Source: Moraxella canis (GTDB taxonomy: Bacteria > Pseudomonadota > Gammaproteobacteria > Pseudomonadales > Moraxellaceae). From it: a stretch of DNA of 64,000 bases. How positions within the stretch are numbered: position 1 is the first letter of the stretch; every line of letters starts with the position of its first letter. The notes beneath the pieces were generated by a model. It was given only the letters and a program-made list of their open reading frames with translations, did no database searches and was not told the origin of the DNA. The position numbers were made by a program, and so were the translations under genes. The stretch lies in the NCBI RefSeq assembly GCF_002014965.1, contig NZ_MUXT01000004.1, forward strand, positions 281,259 through 345,258, in the 5' to 3' direction. Positions 8,561-17,941 of this stretch are shown in pieces.

Positions 8561-9538
8561 ATGTTACACACTTCAAAAAAACCCATTGAACTACGCATCA
8601 CCCATCTGAATAAAGTGCAAAAAGATACCAAAAAAAGAATCGAAACTATTCAGTCTGATCATGATGATGCTCCGCATAAACTCAAAGATAAGCTGTGCGA
8701 ATTATTTAAAGATGTTAAAAAATTAGATAAAAAACGCGAGCAGTCCACCGATGAGCGTACAAAGCAAAAATCGATTTATGTCCTTGATTTTGATGGTGAT
8801 ATTAAGGCAAGCGCCGTCGCTCACTTGCGCGAAGAGATCAGTGCCATCATCAGCGTCGCTAATCAGGGTGATGAAGTGGTGCTGCGCCTTGAAAGCGGCG
8901 GTGGTCAAGTGCATGCTTATGGCTTGGCTGCCGCGCAGCTTGTACGGATCAAAGAAGCAGGATTAAAGCTCACCATCTGTGTCGATAAGATCGCTGCCAG
9001 TGGTGGCTATATGATGGCTTGTACCGCCGATAAACTCATTGCCAGTGATTTTTCAGTGATTGGCTCTATCGGTGTAATCAGTCAGCTGCCTAATTTTCAC
9101 GAATTTTTGAAAAAACATGATGTGCAATTTGAGCAGTTCACAGCAGGTGAATATAAGCGTACTGTGACGATTTTTGGGGAAAACGACGACGAAGATCGCG
9201 CTAAGCACCAAGCCGACATTGAGCGCATTCATGAGTTATTTAAAGGTTTTATTAATAAACATCGTCCTCGGTTGGATCTTGAGCGCGTCGCGACAGGCGA
9301 AGTGTGGTTCGGTGAAGACGCTCTAGAGCTTAGGCTGATTGATGAGATTGGCACTTCAGATGCCTATTTGCTTGATAAGCTAAAAACACACGAAGCGTAT
9401 TTATTACATTCGCGCAGCAAGCCGACTTTGGCAGAGAAAATTGGCTTAGCTGAGCAGCTTGGCAGTAGCGTCGCACATCTGATTGGGCAAACTGGCGATC
9501 TGTTGGGTCAGGCTTTGGCTAAATTTGGCAGACCTTAA
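8561..9538 (+). CDS. sohB: SohB-like S49 family serine peptidase lacking the N-terminal anchor
   Basis: This 325-residue protein shows the S49 signature: serine in DKIAASGGYMMAC (S147) and lysine in TAGEYKRT (K199), the Ser-Lys dyad of SppA/SohB peptidases. LRLESGGGQVHAYGLAA and the GSIGVISQLPNF segment are close to SohB rather than SppA. The start is ATG at 8561 with AAGGAAA just upstream; a TTG 21 bases earlier only adds seven residues and is preceded by an in-frame stop. The first 70 residues are hydrophilic and highly charged, with no membrane helix, whereas E. coli SohB begins with one. It may therefore be soluble or peripherally bound. Function in peptide or signal-peptide breakdown is inferred from the family. 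Confidence 0.85.
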   Translation: MLHTSKKPIELRITHLNKVQKDTKKRIETIQSDHDDAPHKLKDKLCELFKDVKKLDKKREQSTDERTKQKSIYVLDFDGDIKASAVAHLREEISAIISVANQGDEVVLRLESGGGQVHAYGLAAAQLVRIKEAGLKLTICVDKIAASGGYMMACTADKLIASDFSVIGSIGVISQLPNFHEFLKKHDVQFEQFTAGEYKRTVTIFGENDDEDRAKHQADIERIHELFKGFINKHRPRLDLERVATGEVWFGEDALELRLIDEIGTSDAYLLDKLKTHEAYLLHSRSKPTLAEKIGLAEQLGSSVAHLIGQTGDLLGQALAKFGRP

Positions 9539-9664
9539 GTGATGACTGAAGAGTCTTCAGAAAATTTAAGCTAAACACAATTAATGCTGTGATTTTTGGC
9601 TCGGTTGCGTTAAAATACTCGATTTAGTCAGTTGATGACGCAGATGAGCTTGGTTGTAATTTCC

Positions 9665-10519
9665 ATGAAAAAACTTGAAGAATTATTTAGTAAAGCCGAT
9701 AAATTCGGCCGTATTGTTGCCAACCGTTTTAATAAAATTAAAGACTTAAACGACATTCGCGGTGTTGGCGCAGGTAAGACGGTGCTGATCACAGGGGCAA
9801 GCTCGGGACTCGGTGCTATGATGGCGCGTAAGTTTGCGTTTTTGGGCTATGATTTGGCGATTTGCGCGCGCCGCCTAGAGAGACTTGAGGCGATCAAAGC
9901 TGAGCTTGAGGGCGATTATGGCATCACAGTGCATACTAAGCGCTTGGATGTGACTGATTATGAACAGATTTTTGAGGTTTTTGGCGAATTTGCCGAACAA
10001 ATCGGTCAAATTGATAAAATCATCGTCAATGCGGGCGTGGGTGACAGTCGTGTGATCGGTCATGGCCGATTTAACATTAACCGCGCCACTGCCGAAACAA
10101 ACTTTATCGCTGCTATGGCTCAATGTGAGGCAGCGATGCAGATTTTTCGTAGTCAAAACAGCGGGCAATTGGTTGTCATCTCTAGCATGTCAGCGGTGCG
10201 AGGTTTGCCGCGTCATTTGACGACTTATGCCGCTGCCAAAGCTGGTCTTGCTAGACTGGCTGAAGGCATTCGCGCTGATATGATCAAAGAAAAATTACCG
10301 ATTACAGTTTCCACCATTTACCCAGGCTATGTCCGTACGGATTTAAATATCGGTGCCAAATATTTGCCTTTTGAGGTGGAAGAAGATGAGGGCGCTGATG
10401 TGATCGTCAAGGCCATCGAAGCAAAGGTTTCGGAAGCTTATGTCCCACTTTGGCCGTGGCTTCCGATTGGACTGGGGATGAAGTATTTGCCGCTTAAGGT
10501 AATTACTAAGTTTATCTAA
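9665..10519 (+). CDS. Short-chain dehydrogenase/reductase (SDR) family protein
   Basis: The 284-residue product contains the classical SDR features: TGASSGLG (T43 to G50) for the dinucleotide, NAG (122-124), the active-site serine in VISSMS, and YAAAK (Y188, K192). An extra 35-residue N-terminal stretch rich in Lys and Asn precedes the Rossmann fold, and the C-terminal tail is hydrophobic (LWPWLPIGLGMKYLPL), which suggests contact with the membrane. The best start is uncertain: ATG at 9665 is used here, but in-frame TTG/ATG codons at 9632, 9635 and 9644 are possible. Substrate unknown; similar proteins act on lipids or fatty-acyl compounds. A hairpin terminator follows. Confidence 0.8.
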   Translation: MKKLEELFSKADKFGRIVANRFNKIKDLNDIRGVGAGKTVLITGASSGLGAMMARKFAFLGYDLAICARRLERLEAIKAELEGDYGITVHTKRLDVTDYEQIFEVFGEFAEQIGQIDKIIVNAGVGDSRVIGHGRFNINRATAETNFIAAMAQCEAAMQIFRSQNSGQLVVISSMSAVRGLPRHLTTYAAAKAGLARLAEGIRADMIKEKLPITVSTIYPGYVRTDLNIGAKYLPFEVEEDEGADVIVKAIEAKVSEAYVPLWPWLPIGLGMKYLPLKVITKFI

Positions 10520-10542
10520 TAAAGTATATCATTTTATATAAT

Positions 10543-10567
10543 AAAGGCTTGTATTTACAAGCCTTTT
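10543..10567 (+). terminator. Intrinsic terminator after the SDR gene
   Basis: A perfect 11-bp stem (AAAGGCTTGTA, loop TT, TACAAGCCTTT) runs into TT. It separates the SDR gene from the MscS gene; the T tract is short. Confidence 0.75.
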
Positions 10568-10598
10568 GGGTTATGAAGAACACAGTGATGGGGAAGTC

Positions 10599-11645
10599 AT
10601 GAGTCAAAGTAGCACTGAGAATGCTGAACTAGCAAATGCCACCCTTGCGGTCGCGGATGCTGCCGAAACCGCCAAAGAAGTTGCAGCTGATGCAGCAAAA
10701 ATAACCAAAGATACGCTTGAGCATGGTGCTAATGACACCTTGCAATTTTTGGGCATACCAATAGATATTAATACGCTTACTCACATGCTGATCGATTTGT
10801 CTGGTCGATTGGTGTTGGCGCTGCTCATTTTCTTTGTGGGTAAGTGGATTGGTAAGCGCATGGTGCGCATTGCCAAGCACGTCATGGCAAAAAGCCGACT
10901 GGATAATACTGCCGCCAACTTTTTGGGCAATTTATTATATGGTCTCATGCTTGTTGCGGTGGTTTTGGCATCTTTAAATAAGCTTGGTGTAAACACCAAC
11001 TCATTCGTTGCTATGCTCGGTGCAGCAGGCGTTGCTATTGGTGTATCGCTAAAAGATCAGTTATCAAACTTAGCAGCAGGTGTTTTGATTGTCATTTTTA
11101 GACCGTTTGGTCGCGGTGATGTCGTCGAAGTCGGTGGTAAACTTGGAACGGTGCTTGATATCAGCTTGGTGAATACACGCATTCGTACCGCCAATAATCA
11201 CGAAATCATCATACCTAATGGCGATATCATGACCACTGCCAGTATCAACTATTCATCCCTGCCAACACGCCGCGTGGATGTCGAAGTAGGTATTGGTTAT
11301 AGTTCAGACATTCGCGCTGCAAGGGAGGTGATGGTCGCACTTGCCAAGGCTCACCCCAATGTTTTGGATGATCCAGAGCCAAGTGTCATCGTAACCGCTT
11401 TGGCGGACAGCTCTGTGGATTTGATGCTCAGAGCATGGACGAATAACGATGATTGGTTCATGACACATGCTGAGCTGCTTGAACAGGTCAAATATGCATT
11501 TGATGAAGCGGGTATTGATATTCCCTTTCCAAATCGTACAGTGCAAATTGATGGCTTTGAGATGGATAAACTTAATGCGCTGTTTGAGTCCCAAGCTGAG
11601 CATGCACGCTTAATCAAAACTTCTAAACAAGATCCAATCAATTAA
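10599..11645 (+). CDS. Small-conductance mechanosensitive ion channel, MscS family
   Basis: From the ATG at 10599 (GGGGAA eight bases upstream) the product is 348 residues. An Ala/Glu-rich, probably helical cytoplasmic or periplasmic N-terminus (1-60) is followed by three membrane helices: RLVLALLIFFVGKWIG, LLYGLMLVAVVLASL and the pore-lining TM3 FVAMLGAAGVAIGVSLKDQL with its Gly/Ala packing pattern. The conserved RPFGRGDVVEVGG opens the beta domain, and an alpha/beta C-terminal cage follows. It should form a heptameric inner-membrane channel that opens under hypo-osmotic shock. In-frame TTG at 10566 lies inside the upstream terminator and is unlikely. The N-terminal coil is longer than in E. 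coli MscS (286 residues). Confidence 0.92.
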   Translation: MSQSSTENAELANATLAVADAAETAKEVAADAAKITKDTLEHGANDTLQFLGIPIDINTLTHMLIDLSGRLVLALLIFFVGKWIGKRMVRIAKHVMAKSRLDNTAANFLGNLLYGLMLVAVVLASLNKLGVNTNSFVAMLGAAGVAIGVSLKDQLSNLAAGVLIVIFRPFGRGDVVEVGGKLGTVLDISLVNTRIRTANNHEIIIPNGDIMTTASINYSSLPTRRVDVEVGIGYSSDIRAAREVMVALAKAHPNVLDDPEPSVIVTALADSSVDLMLRAWTNNDDWFMTHAELLEQVKYAFDEAGIDIPFPNRTVQIDGFEMDKLNALFESQAEHARLIKTSKQDPIN

Positions 11646-11655
11646 ACCAAATCCT

Positions 11656-11685
11656 AAAGCCTCTGTGATCGCACGGAGGCTTTTT
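11656..11685. terminator. Bidirectional terminator between mscS and tag
   Basis: AAAGCCTC (11656-11663) pairs with GAGGCTTT, followed by T residues on the plus strand and by AAA/TTT on the other side. It lies between two convergent genes and reaches into the tag stop codon. Confidence 0.7.
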
Positions 11686-12259
11686 AACGAAACTCACAAT
11701 CGATCACATGATCATTCACCATGCCCACTGCTTGCATAAAGGCATAGCAAGTGGTTGGACCGATAAACTTAAATCCTTGATTTTTTAGAGCTTTTGCTAA
11801 TCTTACCGAGGCGTCGGTTTGGGTGGGTATGTCGGTGAGTGTTTTGGGATGATTGATGACAGGCTTGCCATCTGGCGTCGCGATCCCCCAAAGATAGTCA
11901 CTAAAACTTTGATGCTCAGTGATGGCAAGATAGGCTTTGGCGTTATTGATGATGGCGCTGATTTTACCAAGATGGCGGATGATGCCTGTATTTTGCATCA
12001 ATGCTTCGATCTTGGCTTGGTCGTATTTGGCGATTTTATTTGCGTCGAACTGATCAAAAGCATCATAATAATGATCGCGTTTTTTTAAGATCGTAATCCA
12101 GCTTAAGCCTGATTGCATCGACTCTAAGCAAAGCTGAGCAAATAACATCTGATCATCATAAATGGGCTTACCCCACTCATGATCATGATAATCTATGTAG
12201 ATCGGATCGGACAGGCACCAAGCGCAGCGATGGGGTGCCTTGGTCATCAAATCGCTCAT
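11684..12259 (-). CDS. tag: DNA-3-methyladenine glycosylase I
   Basis: The 191-residue protein is a close match to Tag, which excises 3-methyladenine from alkylated DNA. The zinc ligands are all present with the right spacing: C12 and H25 in the N-terminal segment, and H184 and C188 in NDHVIDC near the end. The catalytic glutamate lies in CLESMQSGLSWITILKKR (E46). Length is normal for the family (187 in E. coli). Its start codon lies one base beyond the stop of cysE, so the two genes are co-transcribed from the cysE promoter; there is no obvious functional link between them. Confidence 0.95.
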   Translation of the reverse strand: MSDLMTKAPHRCAWCLSDPIYIDYHDHEWGKPIYDDQMLFAQLCLESMQSGLSWITILKKRDHYYDAFDQFDANKIAKYDQAKIEALMQNTGIIRHLGKISAIINNAKAYLAITEHQSFSDYLWGIATPDGKPVINHPKTLTDIPTQTDASVRLAKALKNQGFKFIGPTTCYAFMQAVGMVNDHVIDCEFR

Positions 12260-12260
12260 A

Positions 12261-13067
12261 TCAAATGTGATAGTCAGGCTTTAAATCTTCGCCATCAAAG
12301 ACATCCAAATCATCTTTGCACAATGATTTTATGCCTTTGGGAGTGAAATTTGGATCCAATTTCTTGACCGCGGCGGTGAGTTCACAGATTTGCTTATCGC
12401 GCTCTTGGATGTGCGCCAATAAAGCAGCAATGCTCGATGCGACAGGGTCTTTGGAATCAGGTTTTAGACCATAGGCGTTAAAGAGTTCTTCGGACTGAGC
12501 TTGATGTTCGATGGGCTTTTGTTCTTGTTTGTTTTTGACGACCATGCGAGCGGCGCTACCGACCATCGTGGCACCAGCCGGCACTGGCTTGACAACAACA
12601 GCGTTTGAGCCGATCTTAGCGTCATCACCGACACTAAAGCCGCCCAAAATCTTAGCGCCTGCACCAACAACAACATTATTGCCAAGCGTTGGATGGCGTT
12701 TGGCGCCTTTTTCCCAAGACACGCCGCCCAAAGTCACGCCATGGTATAAGGTAACATCATCACCAATTTCAGCAGTCTCACCAATCACCACGCCCATGCC
12801 ATGATCAATAAAAAAACGCTTACCGATCTTGGCGGCAGGGTGGATCTCAATGCCTGTCGTACAGCGACTAAAATGAGAGAGCGCTCTTGCCATAAACTTA
12901 TGGTCAGAATTCCACAAGCGATGTGCCCCTCGGTGCATGATGCGCGCATGAATACCTGGATAGGTTAAGAGCACTTCCATCTGACTGCGCGCCGCAGGGT
13001 CACGCTCAAGCACTGCTTTGACATCCTCACTGATGGCATTTTTTAATTTAAATAGTTTTTTTAGCAT
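12261..13067 (-). CDS. cysE: Serine O-acetyltransferase
   Basis: This 268-residue enzyme makes O-acetylserine from serine and acetyl-CoA, the first step of cysteine synthesis. Residues about 70-175 form the left-handed beta-helix with hexapeptide repeats, including HGMGVVIGE with the catalytic His, and LYHGVTLGG. The N-terminal helical part is short, as in EpsC-type enzymes, not the longer E. coli type. The C-terminal 70 residues form a predicted helix ([17 protein letters not shown]) and an acidic tail that ends in isoleucine, the residue CysE uses to dock into CysK. AGGA lies upstream of the ATG. It leads the cysE-tag pair. Confidence 0.95.
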   Translation of the reverse strand: MLKKLFKLKNAISEDVKAVLERDPAARSQMEVLLTYPGIHARIMHRGAHRLWNSDHKFMARALSHFSRCTTGIEIHPAAKIGKRFFIDHGMGVVIGETAEIGDDVTLYHGVTLGGVSWEKGAKRHPTLGNNVVVGAGAKILGGFSVGDDAKIGSNAVVVKPVPAGATMVGSAARMVVKNKQEQKPIEHQAQSEELFNAYGLKPDSKDPVASSIAALLAHIQERDKQICELTAAVKKLDPNFTPKGIKSLCKDDLDVFDGEDLKPDYHI

Positions 13068-13090
13068 GTGATTTTCCTAAAATTTCTGTC

Positions 13091-13119
13091 ATCATATCGC
13101 TCAATGTGAAGTTTATCAA
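13091..13119 (-). promoter_or_regulatory. Sigma70 promoter for cysE-tag
   Basis: On the minus strand TTGATA (13114-13119) and TATGAT (13091-13096) are 17 bp apart; start of transcription would be near 13084, about 17 nt before cysE. A TTGACT just upstream is too far from the -10. Confidence 0.6.
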
Positions 13120-13167
13120 GTCAATCTTGGCATATTGATATGATTGACTATGAGCAATCACGCCAAC

Positions 13168-14052
13168 CTAAGGCAAGCTTTTATCAATCTTAGCGATCAG
13201 TGCACGAATTAACGCGTATTCTTTTTGGTCGAGCTGTAAGCGGCTATTCAAGCGAGATAAGCGGTTTGGTAGATGCTTAAGATCGTCGTCGTGCGCAAGA
13301 TTTAGTCTCTGCATTAATGCGATGAGCGCGCCTTCAAGGCTGGCTGCCTGCGCTTGAGTGATCGCAGGCTCATCCCAGTCGGTGCGTATATGTATGGGCA
13401 GCGAGTGATCCTCTTGCTGCACGCCTTGCGTCTGCTTGGTGCTGATAAGAGGGGATGATGTCAGCGTACTGGCAAATTGATCAAAAAAGTTAGCGGCGAT
13501 GACCTGTATGGCACTGGCGACATTGAGCACAGGATAGTCTGGGTTGGCGGGAATCTGTATGTGATAATCAGCCAATGACAACTCCTCATTGGTCAAGCCT
13601 CGATCTTCACGCCCAAATAAAATGGCAATTTTGGGTAGGACATTGACCGAATCATCAGATGATTGAGCTTTATTAGCCAAAGATGGTGCTAAATCATTTG
13701 TTGGATCAGTCTTTGATAATTGCTTGAGTGCAACTTGTGCTGCCATACTTGGGGTGAGTACAGGTCTGGGCATTTGGCGTGAGCGGGCACTGGCTGCAAA
13801 AATGAGCGTGCAATCACCAATGGCATCTTTAAGGTCTTTTGTGATGCAAGTTTTATCCAGTAATGCGCCTGCGCCTGCAGCATTGGCGTAACTGCTGTCA
13901 TCAATTGGCAGACGTGGATTGACAACCACCAAATCATCCAATCCCATGGTATGAAGCGCCCGTGCCGCCGAGCCGATATTGGCAGGCAAGGTGGTGCCAA
14001 TCATCACGATACGAATGCGTGATAGCCAAGATTTGAGTAAAGCATGAGTCAT
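13168..14052 (-). CDS. trmJ: tRNA (cytidine/uridine-2'-O-)-methyltransferase TrmJ
   Basis: The 294-residue product is a SPOUT-class RNA methyltransferase. TTLPANIGSAARALHTMGL is the N-terminal motif, FGREDRGLTNEEL the second, and PVLNVASAIQVIA the C-terminal knot motif that binds S-adenosylmethionine. TrmJ methylates the ribose of position 32 in several tRNAs. The protein is longer than E. coli TrmJ (246) because of a low-complexity insertion around residues 125-150 and a helical C-terminal extension. Its ATG overlaps the dnaE stop codon by one base (TAATG), so it is translated from the dnaE message. Confidence 0.88.
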   Translation of the reverse strand: MTHALLKSWLSRIRIVMIGTTLPANIGSAARALHTMGLDDLVVVNPRLPIDDSSYANAAGAGALLDKTCITKDLKDAIGDCTLIFAASARSRQMPRPVLTPSMAAQVALKQLSKTDPTNDLAPSLANKAQSSDDSVNVLPKIAILFGREDRGLTNEELSLADYHIQIPANPDYPVLNVASAIQVIAANFFDQFASTLTSSPLISTKQTQGVQQEDHSLPIHIRTDWDEPAITQAQAASLEGALIALMQRLNLAHDDDLKHLPNRLSRLNSRLQLDQKEYALIRALIAKIDKSLP

Positions 14053-17000
14053 TAGCGGAACACCAAATGATCATCAGTGAGATGATTTTTTAATTGAGCG
14101 ATGTTTTGATCGCTGGGGTATAGTCGCAATCGGTCATTGGTTTGGACACGCGCAACACTGCATTCATCATATAAATACAGTGATAAAGGTACGCACAAAT
14201 CGCCTACTTGACCGATATCCATAGCGTCATCATGCTCTGAATTTGGGTAGGAGCCCCGTTTGATGACTTCAGGCGGCGGGCTATTTTCTTTGATCACGCT
14301 CAAAATCCCCGCAAGCGCTTGGGTGTCATCACAAGCAAGCTTAAGATGGATTTCCTTAAGTCGGCGAATCCGTGCGGTTTCGATGGATTCAATGTGATGT
14401 AGGCGAGTGAAAATCCGACCATCGTCACTTTCACGGACACCGATTTTGGCGATGACGATATTAGCGATGGTCATATTTGCACGCTCACCTTTGGTATATA
14501 AAGGTTCGTACTCTTCATCAATGCCGGGCACGCGCTTACCTGCGGTCAAAACATCTTTAAACTTATTAAAAGTTTCGCCATAACAGCTCATCTCAATGCG
14601 ACCTTTACCATCGTCAAGCTTTACGACAATGCGCTCCCCAAAAAACGCCACATCATAGATCAAGCCTGCAATCCATGCAAAGCCTTTGCCGGTATCTTTT
14701 AGATCGAGGACACTCTTGACGGTGGTATATAAGGGTAGCTCGCTGCGATACTCATCCAAAGGATGACCTGTCAAATACAGTCCAAGTGTGGCTTGTTCAT
14801 AGCGTAAGCGATCTTGGGGCTGCCAGTAGACATCCTCAAGCGGTGGTGCAACAAACAGCGCATCATCGACATCTGCAAATAAATCCATTGTCCCGGTCAG
14901 TTGATTTTGGCGGTTTTGGTCAGCTGCTGCCATCGCTTCGGGGAGCTGTCGCCATAAGCCGCGGCGAATTTGGTAGCTTTGATCTGACTGATCGGTGATA
15001 TAATGCGGTTTTAGGTTTTCAGCCAAAATATCAAAACAGCCTGCTTTGATGAGTGCTTCTAGTGAGCGCTTGCCCACTTTTTTGATGTCAATGCGATTAC
15101 AAAAATCGTATAAATCCTTAAAAGGACCGTCCTTGCGCGCAGCGACAATACTATTAACCGCTTCTTCGCCCACGCCCTTGACAGCGCCAAGCCCATAGAC
15201 AATCGTCTTGGCGTCCCTGACCACAAATTTCCACTGGCTGTGATTGACACTGGGCGGAATAATACTTAGCCCAAAATTATCCCGACAATCCGACAACAAA
15301 AAAACCACCTGGTCGGTATCATCCATTTCGGATGTCAAGACCGCTGCCATAAATTCAGCAGGATAATAATGCTTTAGATAAGCAGTCTGATAAGCAAGCA
15401 CGCCATAGGCTGCCGAATGCGATTTATTAAACCCATAGCCGGCAAATTTTTCAACCAAATCAAAAATCTGCGCCGCCAAGCTGCCATCGATATTTTGTCC
15501 TATCGCTCCATCAACAAAAGTACTGCGCTGCTTAGCCATCTCTTCGGGTTTTTTCTTGCCCATGGCGCGTCTTAGCATATCCGCCCCGCCTAGGGTATAA
15601 CCTGCCAAGACCTGCGCGATCTGCATGACTTGCTCTTGATAGACGATCACCCCGTAGGTCGATTCAAGCGGCGGCTGTAGCAGCTCATGCTGAAACTGAG
15701 GGTGGGGGTAAGCCACTTCCTGGATGCCATGCTTTCTGTCGATAAAGTCAGAGACCATACCTGACTCAAGCGGACCAGGTCGATACAAAGCACACATCGC
15801 AATGACATCTTCGATATTTGAGGGCTTAAGCTGCGCTAGGTATTTTTTCATGCCGCTACTTTCTAGCTGAAAGACAGCACTGGTTTTGGCTTCTTGGAGC
15901 ACTGAGGTATAGACATCGGCATCATCAAGCGGTAAGGTTTCTAAATCAATTGGTGCTTGACCTTGGGCTTGGCGAGTTTGATTGATGTTATCGACCGCAG
16001 CTTGAAGTACGGTCAAATTTCGAAGTCCTAAGAAGTCAAATTTCACCAAGCCGACCGCCTCAACATCGTCCTTATCATACTGGCTGACAGGATGACCTTC
16101 ACCATCACAATAGATGGCCGAAAAGTCACTGATGCGATTCGGGGCGATGAGTACGCCGCCTGCGTGCTTACCGACATTACGCGTCAGTCCTTCAAGTTTT
16201 TTGGCCATCTCCCAAATCTCAAGTGCCAGCTCATGATCTGGCGCATCTGGATTGGTGAGCAGCTCTTTGAGCTGCGGCTCTTGATCGAAGGCATCTTCAA
16301 GCTTAATGCCAGGTGTTTTTGGAATCATCTTTGAGATGCGATCACCCAAGCCAAAAGGCTTTCCCTGAACACGCGTGACATCGCGAACCACAGCACGCGC
16401 CGCCATCGTACCAAAAGTGATGATCTGACTGACCGCTTGGCGACCATACGCCTGTGCCACGTAGTCGATCACGCGGTCACGCCCTTCGATACAAAAATCG
16501 ATATCAAAGTCAGGCATCGAGATGCGCTCAGGATTTAAGAATCGCTCAAATAACAAATCATAGCTCAAAGGGTCAAGATCGGTAATGTTGAGTGCATAAG
16601 CAACCAAAGACCCTGCGCCTGAGCCACGACCAGGACCGACAGGCACACCATTGGCTTTCGCCCAGCGGATAAAGTCCATCACGATTAAAAAGTAGCCAGG
16701 AAAACCCATTTTAAGAATGATGCCAAGCTCATACTCAAGACGCTCATCATAAGGTTTTCGTACCTGATCCCAATCGTCACCTCTTTCTTCAACGGGATAG
16801 AGCTTCTCAAGGCGTCTGTTTAAGCCATCGGCGGACACTTTCTTAAAAAAAGTCTCAATGGTATCACCCTCTGGGATGGGAAAATCAGGCAGAACATTGA
16901 TCCCAAGTGTGATCGTTATATTGCATCGGCTGGCAAGCAGGCGCGTATTTTCAATGGCTTGGGGTAGATCAGCAAACAGCTCGGTCATCTGCGTTTGGCT

Positions 17001-17777
17001 TTTGAAATATTGAAGCTCGGTATATTCTCTTGGGCGCTTGTCATCCGCCAAGGTATAACCACTGGCGATACATACGCGAGCTTCATGCGCATCAAAATCT
17101 GTGCTGATGGTATTGTTTTTGTCGTTCGTCTCGGTGGGGCTTGCATGAATAAAGCGCACATCATTATGTGCAACGATAGGAATGCCAAGTTTGACCGCTT
17201 GAATGATGGCGCTTTCATTAAACCTGTCATCGCTGGCTTTGACTCGGCGAATGCCAATATAGAGCCGATCGCCAAAGATACCTTGCCAGTTTTGTAACAT
17301 GGGCAGGGCATTATCAGGATTATTGCCCAGTAAAGGCTGAGCGATCTCTGAGCGATGTGTCAAGATGGCGATCAATCCATCAGAGCGTTCCGCCAAAGCC
17401 GCTTTGGTGATGATAGGCGTTTCAAATTCTACTGAGCCATGATTGTTCATTGGGCGGTTGGTATAAGCGTCCGAAATCAGGCGCATCAGATTTTGGTAGC
17501 CATCATTATTCATCGCATACAAGATGACGCTGTGGCGCGCATCGGCAGCATCTTTATCAATATGCTCACCAACCACCACTTCAGCCCCAATGATTGGCTT
17601 AATGCCAGCGCCGATACATGCTTTATAAAATTTCACCGTCGCAAACATATTATTCCAGTCAGCCAAAGCAAGTGTATCTTGACCGTCGGCGACGGCGGCT
17701 TTGACTAGGTCTTTGATGCGGACGATTGAGTCTACGATGGCGTATTCGCTGCGAATACCTAAATGTACAAAGGACAT
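14052..17777 (-). CDS. dnaE: DNA polymerase III alpha subunit
   Basis: At 1241 residues this is the replicative polymerase. It has an N-terminal PHP domain (about 1-290), the palm with catalytic PDFDIDFC (near residue 424) and the third aspartate in VKFDFLGLRNLTVL, the fingers, a helix-hairpin-helix region (VKGVGEEAVNSIVAARK) and an OB-fold near the C-terminus (FAWIAGLIYDV). The PHP motif reads VHLGIRSEY, without the paired histidines of active PHP nucleases, so that domain is probably structural, as in E. coli. The protein is about 80 residues longer than E. coli DnaE, mostly in the PHP region and the C-terminus. trmJ is coupled behind it; a 42-codon ORF and roxA lie upstream on the same strand. 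Confidence 0.97.
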   Translation of the reverse strand: MSFVHLGIRSEYAIVDSIVRIKDLVKAAVADGQDTLALADWNNMFATVKFYKACIGAGIKPIIGAEVVVGEHIDKDAADARHSVILYAMNNDGYQNLMRLISDAYTNRPMNNHGSVEFETPIITKAALAERSDGLIAILTHRSEIAQPLLGNNPDNALPMLQNWQGIFGDRLYIGIRRVKASDDRFNESAIIQAVKLGIPIVAHNDVRFIHASPTETNDKNNTISTDFDAHEARVCIASGYTLADDKRPREYTELQYFKSQTQMTELFADLPQAIENTRLLASRCNITITLGINVLPDFPIPEGDTIETFFKKVSADGLNRRLEKLYPVEERGDDWDQVRKPYDERLEYELGIILKMGFPGYFLIVMDFIRWAKANGVPVGPGRGSGAGSLVAYALNITDLDPLSYDLLFERFLNPERISMPDFDIDFCIEGRDRVIDYVAQAYGRQAVSQIITFGTMAARAVVRDVTRVQGKPFGLGDRISKMIPKTPGIKLEDAFDQEPQLKELLTNPDAPDHELALEIWEMAKKLEGLTRNVGKHAGGVLIAPNRISDFSAIYCDGEGHPVSQYDKDDVEAVGLVKFDFLGLRNLTVLQAAVDNINQTRQAQGQAPIDLETLPLDDADVYTSVLQEAKTSAVFQLESSGMKKYLAQLKPSNIEDVIAMCALYRPGPLESGMVSDFIDRKHGIQEVAYPHPQFQHELLQPPLESTYGVIVYQEQVMQIAQVLAGYTLGGADMLRRAMGKKKPEEMAKQRSTFVDGAIGQNIDGSLAAQIFDLVEKFAGYGFNKSHSAAYGVLAYQTAYLKHYYPAEFMAAVLTSEMDDTDQVVFLLSDCRDNFGLSIIPPSVNHSQWKFVVRDAKTIVYGLGAVKGVGEEAVNSIVAARKDGPFKDLYDFCNRIDIKKVGKRSLEALIKAGCFDILAENLKPHYITDQSDQSYQIRRGLWRQLPEAMAAADQNRQNQLTGTMDLFADVDDALFVAPPLEDVYWQPQDRLRYEQATLGLYLTGHPLDEYRSELPLYTTVKSVLDLKDTGKGFAWIAGLIYDVAFFGERIVVKLDDGKGRIEMSCYGETFNKFKDVLTAGKRVPGIDEEYEPLYTKGERANMTIANIVIAKIGVRESDDGRIFTRLHHIESIETARIRRLKEIHLKLACDDTQALAGILSVIKENSPPPEVIKRGSYPNSEHDDAMDIGQVGDLCVPLSLYLYDECSVARVQTNDRLRLYPSDQNIAQLKNHLTDDHLVFR

Positions 17778-17808
17778 AATCTTCTATTTTGAGTTAAGCT
17801 GACTGTGC

Positions 17809-17937
17809 CTAAGACACAGAAACCACAGGAATGGGATTGACGTTATCAGCATGATGGTTTTGAAATTGACCAAACACATACACACCGATCAACAAAAAAA
17901 TCATCAAAAGCATCAGCACGCGAATGACTCTTAACAT
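17809..17937 (-). CDS. Small single-pass membrane protein (hypothetical)
   Basis: A 42-codon ORF fills most of the space between roxA and dnaE on the minus strand. The ATG (17935-17937) is 4 bp beyond the roxA stop and the TAG is 31 bp before the dnaE start. The peptide begins MLRVIRVLMLLMIFLLIGVY, a basic start followed by an unbroken hydrophobic helix of about 17 residues, then a short polar tail rich in Asn, His and Pro. It would insert in the inner membrane with the tail probably outside. There is no ribosome binding site of its own, so it would rely on coupling to roxA. I do not recognise it; codon use and the signal-anchor pattern favour a real gene. Confidence 0.5.
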   Translation of the reverse strand: MLRVIRVLMLLMIFLLIGVYVFGQFQNHHADNVNPIPVVSVS

Positions 17938-17941
17938 GGCA

